Shown here piece by piece: positions 36,470 to 44,120 of a stretch of DNA of 64,000 bases; the stretch's first letter is position 1; the number at the start of each line of letters is the position of its first letter. The notes below the pieces were generated by a model. The model saw nothing but the letters and a program-made list of their open reading frames with translations. It ran no database searches and had not been told where the DNA came from. A program made the translations under genes and the position numbers. The DNA is from an uncultured Bacteroidales bacterium. Lineage in GTDB: Bacteria > Bacteroidota > Bacteroidia > Bacteroidales > P3. Location: positions 215,598 through 279,597 of the forward strand of contig CAJUFX010000002.1 of NCBI GenBank assembly GCA_910586395.1, written 5' to 3'.

Positions 36470-38419
36470 ATGAAAGACAGGATTGTAGAATTAGCCAAAA
36501 CCTATCTTACGTTCCTCTGCGTCTTCGCGTTGCAGAAACCGCTGTTCATGCTGTTTTACCATGCGCTTTATGGCGGTGCGGCCTTTGCGGATTGGGGTCG
36601 TGTCGTTTGGCACGGGCTGACGTTGGATTTTTCGGTAGCGGCCTATTTCTCGGTTTTACCGGGGCTTCTGACCATCGTGTCCGCCTGGACGCGTTCGCCG
36701 GCAGTGCATTGGATTTACCGCGCCTATTACATGCTGGCCGGTCTGTTGATTGCGTTCATCTTCATTCTCGACCTCTCGCTTTACGAATATTGGGGATTCC
36801 GTCTGGACGCCACGCCCGTTTTCTATTTCTTTTCCTCACCAGGCGATGCGGTGGCGAGCGTGAGCGGTTGGGTCGTGGCGGCCGGCGTTTTGGCGGTAGG
36901 CGTTTACGCCGCCTTAATCTACGGTTTTTTTCATGCGGTGCTGTTGCGTAAGGCCGTGTGGAACCGCATGCGGCCCTCCCGTTGTCCGTTCGGCGTTTCG
37001 TTTGCGATGCTGGTGCTGACGGCCGCGCTTTTCATTCCGATCCGCGGCGGCTTCACGGTCGCCTCCATGAATACCGGACATGTGTATTTCAGTACGGACC
37101 AGCGTCTGAATCATGCCGCGATCAATCCCGTTTTCAGTCTGATGGAGTCGCTTTCCAAACAAAAGGATTTCGGCGCGCAGTATCGTTTCGTGCCGGCCGA
37201 CGAGGCGAAACGGCTCATGGATGCTTTGGTCGATCCGGCCGTGCTCCGGAAAACCGCGGCGAAAAGTGCGTCTTCCGCTTCAATGTCCGGGATTTCCGGC
37301 CGGGATACCGTTTCGTGGCTTTCCGACGCCCGTCCCGATGTCTTGTTCATCATCTTGGAAAGTTTTTCGGCCCATCTCATGGGCAGTCTGGGTGGCGAAC
37401 CCGTGGCGGTCTGTTTGGACAGCATCGCCGCGCAAGGTGTTCTCTTTACGAATTTCTACGCCAACGGCGTCCGCACCGACAAGGGTGTGGTTTCGATCTT
37501 GAGCGGCTATCCGGCCCAACCCACGACCAGCATCATGAAATACCCCCACAAGTCGCAGTCGTTGCCGTCCGTCAGCCGCAGTCTGTGTCGGGCGGGTTAC
37601 GAGGCGCACTATTATTACGGCGGCGACATCAATTTCACGAATATGCAGTCTTACCTGCGGTCGGCCGGCTTCCGTTCGATTGTGTCCGACGTCGATTTTC
37701 CGCTGACCCAACGCTTGGGCAAATGGGGCGCTCACGACCATGTGGTGTTCGGCCGCCTGTTGGACGACCTGACGGCCGAGGCGGCGGAAATGACGGCTGC
37801 CGCCTCCGATACGGCCGCCCGATCCGTTATGGAACCGTCCGTGTCCCGTCCGCACCGTTTCCGCGTGTTGCAGACCTCCAGCAGTCATGAGCCGTTCGAA
37901 GTGCCTTACCGCCGTCTGGAAAACGACCGCCTGAACGCTTTCGCCTATACCGACAGCTGTGTCGGCGATTTCATCCGCCGGTTCCGTCGTCTGCCGCAGT
38001 GGGCGCATACGCTCGTCGTGTTGGTGCCCGACCATTTGGGTGCCTATCCCGAAAACATCGGCAATCTGGACGTGGCCCGTTACCACGTGCCGCTCATCCT
38101 GACGGGCGGCGTCATTCGCGCGCCCCGTCGTGTGGATGTATATGGTTCGCAACAGGACATCGCCGCCACGCTGTTGGCGTGGCTCGGCCTGCCGCACGAT
38201 GAATTCACGTTCAGCAAGGATATGCTGAATCCCGCTTCGCCGCATTTCGCGTTTTTCACGTGTCCCGATGCTTTCGGCTTCGTCGATGCCGGAAACCGCT
38301 TGGTGTACGATTGTCCTTCCGGACAGGTCGTCGTGGACGAGGGCCCGTCGCCGGGTCGGAACCTCTTGCCGGGGCAGGCTTATCTGCAAAGCCTTTACGA
38401 CGATCTCGCAGGCCGATGA
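36470..38419 (+). CDS. LTA-synthase-like membrane sulfatase (phospho-headgroup transferase)
   Basis: 649 residues: about five N-terminal transmembrane helices (to residue ~190), then an extracytoplasmic sulfatase-fold domain. The metal/nucleophile regions are visible: L-F-I-I-L-E-S-F-S (first metal ligand Glu, ~290), N-G-V-R-T-D-K-G (nucleophile Thr, ~337), Y-G-G-D-I-N-F-T-N-M, and V-P-D-H-L-G-A (second metal site, ~520). In Firmicutes such proteins make lipoteichoic acid; in Gram-negative Bacteroidales the donor and acceptor are unknown, probably a phospholipid headgroup transferred to a glycan or lipid. The stop overlaps a possible upstream start of mtnN (ATGA at 38416). Confidence 0.85.
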   Translation: MKDRIVELAKTYLTFLCVFALQKPLFMLFYHALYGGAAFADWGRVVWHGLTLDFSVAAYFSVLPGLLTIVSAWTRSPAVHWIYRAYYMLAGLLIAFIFILDLSLYEYWGFRLDATPVFYFFSSPGDAVASVSGWVVAAGVLAVGVYAALIYGFFHAVLLRKAVWNRMRPSRCPFGVSFAMLVLTAALFIPIRGGFTVASMNTGHVYFSTDQRLNHAAINPVFSLMESLSKQKDFGAQYRFVPADEAKRLMDALVDPAVLRKTAAKSASSASMSGISGRDTVSWLSDARPDVLFIILESFSAHLMGSLGGEPVAVCLDSIAAQGVLFTNFYANGVRTDKGVVSILSGYPAQPTTSIMKYPHKSQSLPSVSRSLCRAGYEAHYYYGGDINFTNMQSYLRSAGFRSIVSDVDFPLTQRLGKWGAHDHVVFGRLLDDLTAEAAEMTAAASDTAARSVMEPSVSRPHRFRVLQTSSSHEPFEVPYRRLENDRLNAFAYTDSCVGDFIRRFRRLPQWAHTLVVLVPDHLGAYPENIGNLDVARYHVPLILTGGVIRAPRRVDVYGSQQDIAATLLAWLGLPHDEFTFSKDMLNPASPHFAFFTCPDAFGFVDAGNRLVYDCPSGQVVVDEGPSPGRNLLPGQAYLQSLYDDLAGR

Positions 38420-38445
38420 TTGTAAGAAATAAAACATTGAAAGTT

Positions 38446-39198
38446 ATGTCAGAAATCACCGGCCTGATCGTGGCCATGGACAAAGAAGCCGCCTTAATCC
38501 AAGGGGCGATGACCGAAGTCAGAGAAGAAAAACGCGGCCACCTGACGTTTTATCGCGGCCGTCTGCAAGCGGCCGAAGTCGTGTTGCATGTCAGCGGCCC
38601 CGGCAAAGTGTCGGCCGCGATCGGTTGCGTCGAACTGATCAACGCCTACCGTCCTTCCGCCATCATCAATTCCGGTGTGGCGGGCGGCCTTGCGCCAGAG
38701 GTGGGGCGCGGCGATATGGTCATAGGCCGTGAGATCCGTTACCACGATGTCTGGTGCGGCGAAGGCAGCGAGAAAGGGCAGATGCAGGGTCTGCCTGCCT
38801 GTTTCACGGTACCCGACCGCTGGGCCGCTGCGGCGGAACAACTCGTGGCCGAAAGCCGCGCCGCGCAAGCCGAAGCGGCCCAACTCGCGCAAGCCGAAGC
38901 GGCCAGCCTGCATTTCGGCCTGCTTTGCAGCGGCGACCGCTTTATTACGACGGCCGCCGAGGTAGCGGCCATCCGCGCCGATTTTCCGGGCGCGTTGGCG
39001 GTCGATATGGAGAGCGGCGCGCTGGCGCAGACCTGCTACCTCTACGGCGTGCCGTTTCTCTGTTGCCGTATCGTCAGCGATACGCCGGGCGCCACGGCCG
39101 ATGCCGCCGCCCATTTCGCGCAGTACAACGATTTCTGGCAGACCGCGCCGGCGCGTTCCGCCGCCTTCCTGACACGGCTGCTCGGTCGGTTGCTGTAG
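38446..39198 (+). CDS. mtnN: 5'-methylthioadenosine/S-adenosylhomocysteine nucleosidase
   Basis: 250 residues from ATG 38446 (ATG 38416, overlapping the previous stop, is possible). Motifs: L-I-V-A-M-D-K-E at the N-terminus with the general acid Glu, N-S-G-V-A-G-G-L (~70), S-G-D-R-F and the substrate-binding V-D-M-E-S-G-A-L-A-Q (~187), then R-I-V-S-D-T. The catalytic Asp that follows (here within S-D-T) is present. It hydrolyses MTA and SAH to adenine plus the ribosyl product. Its last 133 bp (39065-39197) are repeated twice downstream and seem to be the attachment site for inserted cassettes. Confidence 0.93.
   Translation: MSEITGLIVAMDKEAALIQGAMTEVREEKRGHLTFYRGRLQAAEVVLHVSGPGKVSAAIGCVELINAYRPSAIINSGVAGGLAPEVGRGDMVIGREIRYHDVWCGEGSEKGQMQGLPACFTVPDRWAAAAEQLVAESRAAQAEAAQLAQAEAASLHFGLLCSGDRFITTAAEVAAIRADFPGALAVDMESGALAQTCYLYGVPFLCCRIVSDTPGATADAAAHFAQYNDFWQTAPARSAAFLTRLLGRLL
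39065..39197. repeat. mtnN 3'-end repeat, copy 1 (in the gene)
   Basis: The final 133 bp of mtnN. About 95 % identical (7 differences that I count) to 40265-40397 and 41510-41642. Homology starts abruptly at 39065 and ends within the stop codon. Confidence 0.93.
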
Positions 39199-39276
39199 GG
39201 GTTAGGTACACTGCCGGCTTGCCCAACACCCATCCCGCTCCGGCGCGTTTCACTGCCTTTCCCACGCGCCTGCGAT

Positions 39277-40134
39277 TTAGAGTTTAGACAATAATTCCGT
39301 GCCGGTCATTATGTCCATTTTGGAGAATGCGAATAGCTTTTTGCCGAGGTCTTTCAGCGAATGTCCAATATGATAAACCTCCTCATCAATTATCAGAAAA
39401 CGGTCGTGAGCCTTATTGTAAGCGTGTAGAGTCACGCCCGAATACTGGGCGTTGTGTCGGGCGACATCCTGACGGAGTTGTTGTGAAATCTTACCATCGT
39501 AAATATCTATAGTCACACCCGGTCTCCGTTTTGAAAGCTGCACCAGTACAGAATCGTCTATATAACTGTCAATGATTACTATTCTGCGTTTAGCCCTACG
39601 TATCAAACCGGCCACGAAGGCGTATGCGTCAAAGATCTGACCATCAAAGAAAATGCCCTCTTTTGGAGGCAGAGATGTCCTAACAAAAAAATCCACATCC
39701 TTACGCAGATTATTCAATTTTCGGTCATGTTCAGAAAGACGTCGGTCCATTCTGTCTTCTATTTGTACAAGTCTTTGATTTATTGAATATCCTCGCAAGA
39801 GATATTCCTTCAGCACCTTGTTTGCCCATTGGCGGAACTGGATACCTTGCTTGGATTTAACACGATAGCCAACAGATGTAACCATTTCAAGATTATAGTG
39901 TTCTACCTGATATGTTTTGCCGTCAGATGCAGTTATCGCAAAATTTGCGACAACTGAAACGCCATCCAATTCTTCATGCAGAGCGTTATGGATATGTTTG
40001 CCGATAGTCTTGACATCTCTGCCCAATAATTGCGCTATCTGATTACGATTCAGCCAAACGGTCTCATCCTCTACTCTGACTTCTATTGCAAGGGTTTCAT
40101 CAGGCTGATATACTATTATTTCGTTGGATTTCAT
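39277..40134 (-). CDS. RhuM-family protein with C-terminal phospholipase-D-like domain (cassette 1 cargo)
   Basis: 285 residues from ATG 40134 (ATG 40155 possible). The N-terminal ~110 residues (D-E-T-V-W-L-N-R-N-Q-I-A-Q-L-L-G-R-D, then Y-N-L-E-M-V-T-S-V-G-Y-R-V-K-S) are the RhuM/virulence-protein domain with a helix-turn-helix-like start, common on mobile elements. A coiled segment follows, and the last ~130 residues resemble a PLD-like domain (I-I-D-S-Y-I-D, and H-D-R-F-L-I-I-D, an HxR-x4-D variant of HxK-x4-D). It is reverse to mtnN, is the only gene in cassette 1, and has a TAnnTTTG box 70 bp upstream. AT-richer than the chromosome. Function unknown; a DNA-binding or nuclease-like role is conceivable. 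Confidence 0.8.
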   Translation of the reverse strand: MKSNEIIVYQPDETLAIEVRVEDETVWLNRNQIAQLLGRDVKTIGKHIHNALHEELDGVSVVANFAITASDGKTYQVEHYNLEMVTSVGYRVKSKQGIQFRQWANKVLKEYLLRGYSINQRLVQIEDRMDRRLSEHDRKLNNLRKDVDFFVRTSLPPKEGIFFDGQIFDAYAFVAGLIRRAKRRIVIIDSYIDDSVLVQLSKRRPGVTIDIYDGKISQQLRQDVARHNAQYSGVTLHAYNKAHDRFLIIDEEVYHIGHSLKDLGKKLFAFSKMDIMTGTELLSKL

Positions 40135-40203
40135 ATATTTTATGGGCAAATTCAATAATAATCTTTTGTTTCCTCAAATGGAATCTTTGTAGCCTTGTGC
40201 CGT

Positions 40204-40211
40204 CAAAGTTA
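40204..40211 (-). promoter_or_regulatory. Putative -7 box of cassette 1 gene
   Basis: Minus strand TAACTTTG, 70 bp upstream of ATG 40134 and 7 bp outside the 179-bp repeat; a weak -33 (TTTA) would fall inside the repeat. Confidence 0.5.
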
Positions 40212-40218
40212 GGCAACC

Positions 40219-40397
40219 CGCTACAGGATCGCCTAAAGATTTTCCTTAAAAATACTTAGAAATAGCCGTATCGTCAGCGATACGCCGGCCGCCACGGCCG
40301 ATGCCGACGCCCATTTCGCGCAGTACAACGGTTTCTGGCGGACCGCGCCGGCGCGGTCCGCCGCCTTCCTGACACGGTTGCTCGGCCGGTTGCTGTA
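40219..40397. repeat. 179-bp direct repeat, copy A (46-bp tail plus mtnN 3' end)
   Basis: Identical over 179 bp to 41464-41642. The left 46 bp are unrelated to mtnN; the right 133 bp (40265-40397) are the mtnN 3' end, in frame and followed by TAG. Differences from mtnN give A, D, G and R substitutions without breaking the frame. Confidence 0.95.
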
Positions 40398-40458
40398 GGG
40401 GTTTGCCATCTCATTTCATGGCGGTATCATGAAGAGTTGGTAGTTGGTGGCGGTTGGT

Positions 40459-40490
40459 AAAAAAAGAGGCGCTCCAATCGGAACGCCTCT
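40459..40490 (-). terminator. Intrinsic terminator in cassette 2
   Basis: In the minus direction a GC-rich stem (GAGGCG.TCC with GGA.CGCCTC, 40466-40490) with a 4-nt loop is followed by seven U (40459-40465). It would end transcription from the DUF3825 gene and from the internal promoter at 40609-40640. Confidence 0.82.
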
Positions 40491-40602
40491 CTATCATCAA
40501 GTTTTAAACTTGTCTTTTAAATGTATTTTCTTCTAAATGTATCGTCCCCGCTGGGAAAAAGGAAAATATATGTTCTGTCTTAACGGTATAACCATATAAT
40601 TT
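40491..40602 (-). ncRNA. Predicted small RNA of about 140 nt in cassette 2
   Basis: A perfect promoter (40609-40640) points left and the next signal is the intrinsic terminator at 40459-40490, with no reasonable open frame between. The transcript would start near 40602, include the palindrome CAAGTTTAAAACTTG and end near 40460. It lies just downstream of the DUF3825 gene. No known RNA family was recognised. Confidence 0.5.
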
Positions 40603-40608
40603 ACGGCA

Positions 40609-40640
40609 CAAAGGTAATTCAAATATTGAAACTCTCCAAA
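40609..40640 (-). promoter_or_regulatory. Promoter of the predicted small RNA
   Basis: Minus strand TTTG (40637-40640), 20-bp spacer, TACCTTTG (40609-40616): full match to the Bacteroidetes consensus. It overlaps nothing but the first 7 bp after the DUF3825 stop region. Confidence 0.72.
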
Positions 40641-40643
40641 TTC

Positions 40644-41387
40644 TCATACTTTCAGCCATTCGTCATCGGGTTTTGCTATTAACCGGGCGTTATTTATAGC
40701 CATATCCAATGTCAGGCAAGTTGAAGCCCGATAAACGCCGTTGGCCTTTTCAATAACCAATGCTAAATCGGCCGATGCCTTAGAGGTCAGACATAAAGGG
40801 AGTAATAATTGTAAGCGTCCGTCATAATATTGAGGAACTGCGGTTTTGTAATTCCTTCTAATTCTCCGTATAGCATCGTTTATGGTACCTTGAAGAAGTA
40901 CACTCAATTGGTATTTGTCCATGGATTGCAAGTTGGTGGGAAATCTTGTGAGATTGTCATCAATAATATGATTGACATTAAGGCGTAATTCCAATTTGGT
41001 ATCATATATTAAGTCAGCTGAATTTTCGAAATAATTTGCATTGTCAGGCAAGGTATTGAATTTCATTAAGTCTCTGTCGCTGGCCTTTCTCCATCCCAAG
41101 AAAAACCATTCAATGCTGCCAGGTCTTTTATTTTTTTGGCATAAAGCGAAAATTTCCTCTTGATAATCGGTAACTAAACCTGTATTGAATACAGAATAGC
41201 CATTCTGTTCTAGAATTTTGTTTTCGGCATGTAGTTTAATAAATGTATGTTTGATGTAATTTTCCAGAATGGGATTTTTTCCAATAGGATTTTTTTTGTA
41301 ATCCCAGTCTTCCTGCATGGCTATGGATTTCAACTCGTCTATGGAAGCATGAAAATTCGTAAACCATGAATATTCAAATAATTGCAT
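40644..41387 (-). CDS. DUF3825-domain protein (cassette 2 cargo)
   Basis: 247 residues, single domain. Conserved blocks include D-W-D-Y-K-K-N-P-I-G-K-N-P-I-L-E-N-Y, F-N-T-G-L, K-R-P-G-S-I-E-W-F-F, N-Y-F-E-N-S-A-D-L-I-Y-D-T-K-L-E-L-R, Y-K-T-A-V-P-Q-Y-Y and a C-terminal C-L-T-L-D-M-A-I-N-N-A-R-L-I-A-K-P. I recognise these as the DUF3825 pattern, a domain of unknown function that elsewhere is joined to nucleic-acid-binding modules. Here it stands alone, reverse to mtnN, as the only protein gene of cassette 2, with a TATCTTTG box 63 bp upstream. AT-rich compared with the surroundings. Confidence 0.75.
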   Translation of the reverse strand: MQLFEYSWFTNFHASIDELKSIAMQEDWDYKKNPIGKNPILENYIKHTFIKLHAENKILEQNGYSVFNTGLVTDYQEEIFALCQKNKRPGSIEWFFLGWRKASDRDLMKFNTLPDNANYFENSADLIYDTKLELRLNVNHIIDDNLTRFPTNLQSMDKYQLSVLLQGTINDAIRRIRRNYKTAVPQYYDGRLQLLLPLCLTSKASADLALVIEKANGVYRASTCLTLDMAINNARLIAKPDDEWLKV

Positions 41388-41449
41388 TTTTATTAAATTT
41401 ATTAGTGGTATGATTTTAGTTGTTTTTGGCTTGCGAGCCTTAGTGTTTG

Positions 41450-41457
41450 CAAAGATA
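41450..41457 (-). promoter_or_regulatory. Putative -7 box of cassette 2 gene
   Basis: Minus strand TATCTTTG, 63 bp upstream of the DUF3825 start and 6 bp outside the repeat copy, the same position relative to the repeat as in cassette 1; TTTA about 21 bp further lies inside the repeat. Confidence 0.6.
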
Positions 41458-41463
41458 AAGGTT

Positions 41464-41642
41464 CGCTACAGGATCGCCTAAAGATTTTCCTTAAAAATAC
41501 TTAGAAATAGCCGTATCGTCAGCGATACGCCGGCCGCCACGGCCGATGCCGACGCCCATTTCGCGCAGTACAACGGTTTCTGGCGGACCGCGCCGGCGCG
41601 GTCCGCCGCCTTCCTGACACGGTTGCTCGGCCGGTTGCTGTA
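41464..41642. repeat. 179-bp direct repeat, copy B
   Basis: Perfect copy of 40219-40397. The mtnN-like part again ends in frame with a stop (TAA from the junction with downstream DNA). It marks the right boundary of the cassette array. Confidence 0.95.
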
Positions 41643-41929
41643 ACATCGGATGGTCTATACGGCTGTTCTCCGGGCGGATGATACCGTCCGGTCGCTTGTT
41701 TATTACTCTCTGTGCTTGTTAAATTATATAAAACGTTCACAAGTTATTAATATAATCTGTGATGTTTTGTTAAAAAAGGATTATCCAATGTTTGACGGAT
41801 GATAGGAAAATTTAGGCCTTGAAATGGCGAAACGTGTGAATATATATATAATACTTTAGTGGCCGAAATCGAAACGATGGATTGTCGCGGCGATTTTAAA
41901 CTTTATTTATAAACTAAAATCACACGATT
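41643..41929. other. Intergenic region with a TA tract
   Basis: 287 bp between the cassette array and the next secreted protein gene. It becomes strongly AT-rich and contains a TA tract at 41841-41851 (80-90 bp before the start). A near -7 sequence (TACTTTAG, 41852-41859) directly follows the tract, but no -33 box is at proper distance. Confidence 0.5.
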
Positions 41930-44005
41930 ATGAAAAGATTAACATTCGCTCTATTGAGCTGGGTGATGCTGTTCTGCTTCGCTATGGGAACGGCATGGGC
42001 ACAAGACAAGCCGACCGCACCGACGTTCGATCCGGCCGCCGGTGCAGTGCCCTCGGGTACCGTTGTACATTTGACGAACGGGTATGAGTCGGAAGCAACA
42101 CCGAAGCCGATATATTTCAATTATAAGGCGGATCCCTCTAATTTTACGAATATCAAAACAAAAACCGAGTTGGATAAAGCATCTACGGGTAGCGCTTTGT
42201 TCAGAAAGGTTAATCTGTATGATCCGGCGACGGGCATCGAAATCATCACGGCCAAAAACGTATTTGCGGCCACGGCGGATATCGATGCAGCGGGTAATGT
42301 CACGTGGTCCGATATCGTGACGGCCGCATACACGATCGCGGTCGTTGATCCGGTCGCGCCTGTGTTCAGTCCGGATGGAGGCGAAGTGGGAGACGATAAC
42401 AATACGGTGACGTTGACGATGTCGAAGGCCGATGAAGCGGCGTATTGTGATATCTATTATGTGGTCAATGGTACCGGCCATGAATTTAATGTGAGCAGTG
42501 CTTCCGGACTGCCTTTTAACGAACCCGGTCAGGAAGGCGTGTTGATATTGTATCAGGATCCCATTAAAATTACGAAAAATCAGACCATCCATGCGGCAGT
42601 CGTCCGTACGGAAGAAGAGGATGAGTATATGAATGCGCCGCTCGTTTGGTCGGAGGTTGTGAAGAAAGAGTTTACGTTCACGGGTACGCCGGTGGCGGAG
42701 AAGCCGACCCAACCGGTCATCAGCCCGGCGAATGACGCTCGTGTAAAGATAGGCCAAATGGTAACGATTCGTTGCGAGACCGAAGGCGTGACCATCCGCT
42801 ATACGACCAACGGCGAAGATCCTACGGCCGAAAGTACCGTATATACGGAACCTTTCGCGCTGACCGAAGATATGTTGATTGAGCAAAAGATATTGGGTCG
42901 GGATGACGCGGTAGTTGGTGTAGTCTATGCCTTGAAAATCAATGCTGTGGCCTTCAAGGATGGGGTGATGTCGAATATTGCCGGGGTAGGCTTGAACGTT
43001 TCCCCGAATAACCCGGTGTTCACGCCTGATGGCAGCGAGGAAGTGGACGCCAATTCGACCATGACGATTACCTGCGTGCCTTCCCAAGCCAAAATTTACT
43101 ATACGTTGGATGGCACTACGCCCGATGATGAGGGTAGCAACGCCATGCTTTATACGGGTCCCATCAAGCTTACCGAAACCGGAACCACCGTCAAGGCCCG
43201 TGCGATTTTGGGGCAGTACGCAGGAAGTGTAACTGCCGCTACGTTTACCTTCAAGGAAGGCACGGTTCCTGAGATTGCGGCTCCGGCGTTTAGTGTGGCC
43301 GCGGGCGAAGTGGAAAAAGGCACGGAAGTGACGATTACCTGCGCGACCACCGGTGTGTATATCATGTACACCTTGGATGGCAGCACGCCGACGCTCGCGA
43401 GTTCTGTATATCAAAAGCCTATTGTTATCGAAAAATCTCTGACGCTGAAGGCCGCAGCCTTTTTCCAAGGCAAATCGTCGGCCGTGACCGAAGCGGCCTA
43501 TACGGTCAAGGAGGCAACCGGAACGGTGGCGGTTCCGACCTTCGATCCGGTTGCGGGCGAAGTGGAAAAAGACACGAAAGTGACGATCGCCTGCGCGACC
43601 GAAGGCGCGAAGATTTACTATACGGTGGACGGCAGTGAACCGACGGCTGAAAGCGCCGAGTATAAGGAAGCGGTGGTGATTGACAAAGATCTGACGCTGA
43701 AAGCGATCGCGATAAAGGGCGACGCCAAGTCCGCGGTGGCCGAAGCGGCCTACACGGTCAAGGTAGCCAACGAGGAGGTCGAACTGGCGGGCGTGAACGT
43801 CTATCCGAATCCGAACGGCGGCGCGTTCAGCCTGGATTTGCCGGTTCCGGCGACGGTGGAAGTGTTTGCGTCGAACGGCGTGTTGCGCGAACGCATAAAT
43901 GCGGGTGCGGGCGTGTTGAGCCTGAGCCTCGACCGCAGCGGCATCTACTTCCTCCGCATCACGGGCGAAGGCCGCACGACGGTCAAACGCATCGTCGTAC
44001 GCTAA
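41930..44005 (+). CDS. Secreted protein with chitobiase C-terminal-type beta repeats and T9SS type-A domain
   Basis: 691 residues, signal peptide ending T-A-W-A-Q. Four or five repeats of about 85 residues carry the CHB_HEX_C_1 signature: V-T-I-x-C-x-T-x-G-x-x-I-x-Y-T-x-D-G-S-x-P-T, followed by L-K-A-x-A (clear at about residues 280, 375, 460 and 545). The last ~70 residues are a classical type-A sorting domain (V-Y-P-N-P-N-G-G-A-F...G-I-Y-F-L-R-I...R-I-V-V-R). The repeats are non-catalytic in chitobiases and here probably form a stalk or binding surface. A TA tract 80 bp upstream may influence expression. Confidence 0.85.
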   Translation: MKRLTFALLSWVMLFCFAMGTAWAQDKPTAPTFDPAAGAVPSGTVVHLTNGYESEATPKPIYFNYKADPSNFTNIKTKTELDKASTGSALFRKVNLYDPATGIEIITAKNVFAATADIDAAGNVTWSDIVTAAYTIAVVDPVAPVFSPDGGEVGDDNNTVTLTMSKADEAAYCDIYYVVNGTGHEFNVSSASGLPFNEPGQEGVLILYQDPIKITKNQTIHAAVVRTEEEDEYMNAPLVWSEVVKKEFTFTGTPVAEKPTQPVISPANDARVKIGQMVTIRCETEGVTIRYTTNGEDPTAESTVYTEPFALTEDMLIEQKILGRDDAVVGVVYALKINAVAFKDGVMSNIAGVGLNVSPNNPVFTPDGSEEVDANSTMTITCVPSQAKIYYTLDGTTPDDEGSNAMLYTGPIKLTETGTTVKARAILGQYAGSVTAATFTFKEGTVPEIAAPAFSVAAGEVEKGTEVTITCATTGVYIMYTLDGSTPTLASSVYQKPIVIEKSLTLKAAAFFQGKSSAVTEAAYTVKEATGTVAVPTFDPVAGEVEKDTKVTIACATEGAKIYYTVDGSEPTAESAEYKEAVVIDKDLTLKAIAIKGDAKSAVAEAAYTVKVANEEVELAGVNVYPNPNGGAFSLDLPVPATVEVFASNGVLRERINAGAGVLSLSLDRSGIYFLRITGEGRTTVKRIVVR

Positions 44006-44036
44006 CGGAACAGACAGAAGGCATCGCTTCCCTATG

Positions 44037-44076
44037 AAAAGAAAAGGCTCGGAATCATTTCCGAGCCTTTTCTTTT
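44037..44076. terminator. Strong bidirectional terminator
   Basis: An 18-bp perfect stem with a TCAT loop (arms 44037-44054 and 44059-44076) starting in AAAAG and ending in CTTTT. It lies 32 bp after the plus-strand gene and 45 bp beyond the end of the converging minus-strand gene. Confidence 0.9.
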
Positions 44077-44120
44077 GGTTTGCCTGCATCCGGCATAGAT
44101 AGCGTGGGTGGATTGACGGT

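Noticed and set aside
36470..38419. Genuine lipoteichoic acid synthase
   Set aside because: The organism has lipid A synthesis and T9SS, so it is Gram-negative; only the enzyme superfamily can be claimed.
40265..40397. Copies of the mtnN 3' end as separate small genes
   Set aside because: They have no start codon or promoter of their own and correspond only to the last 43 codons of mtnN; a recombination-site role explains them better.
41951..44089. 712-codon open frame antisense to the CHB_HEX_C-repeat protein
   Set aside because: Arg/His-rich composition without any motif; the plus-strand protein has a signal peptide, internal repeats and a T9SS domain.
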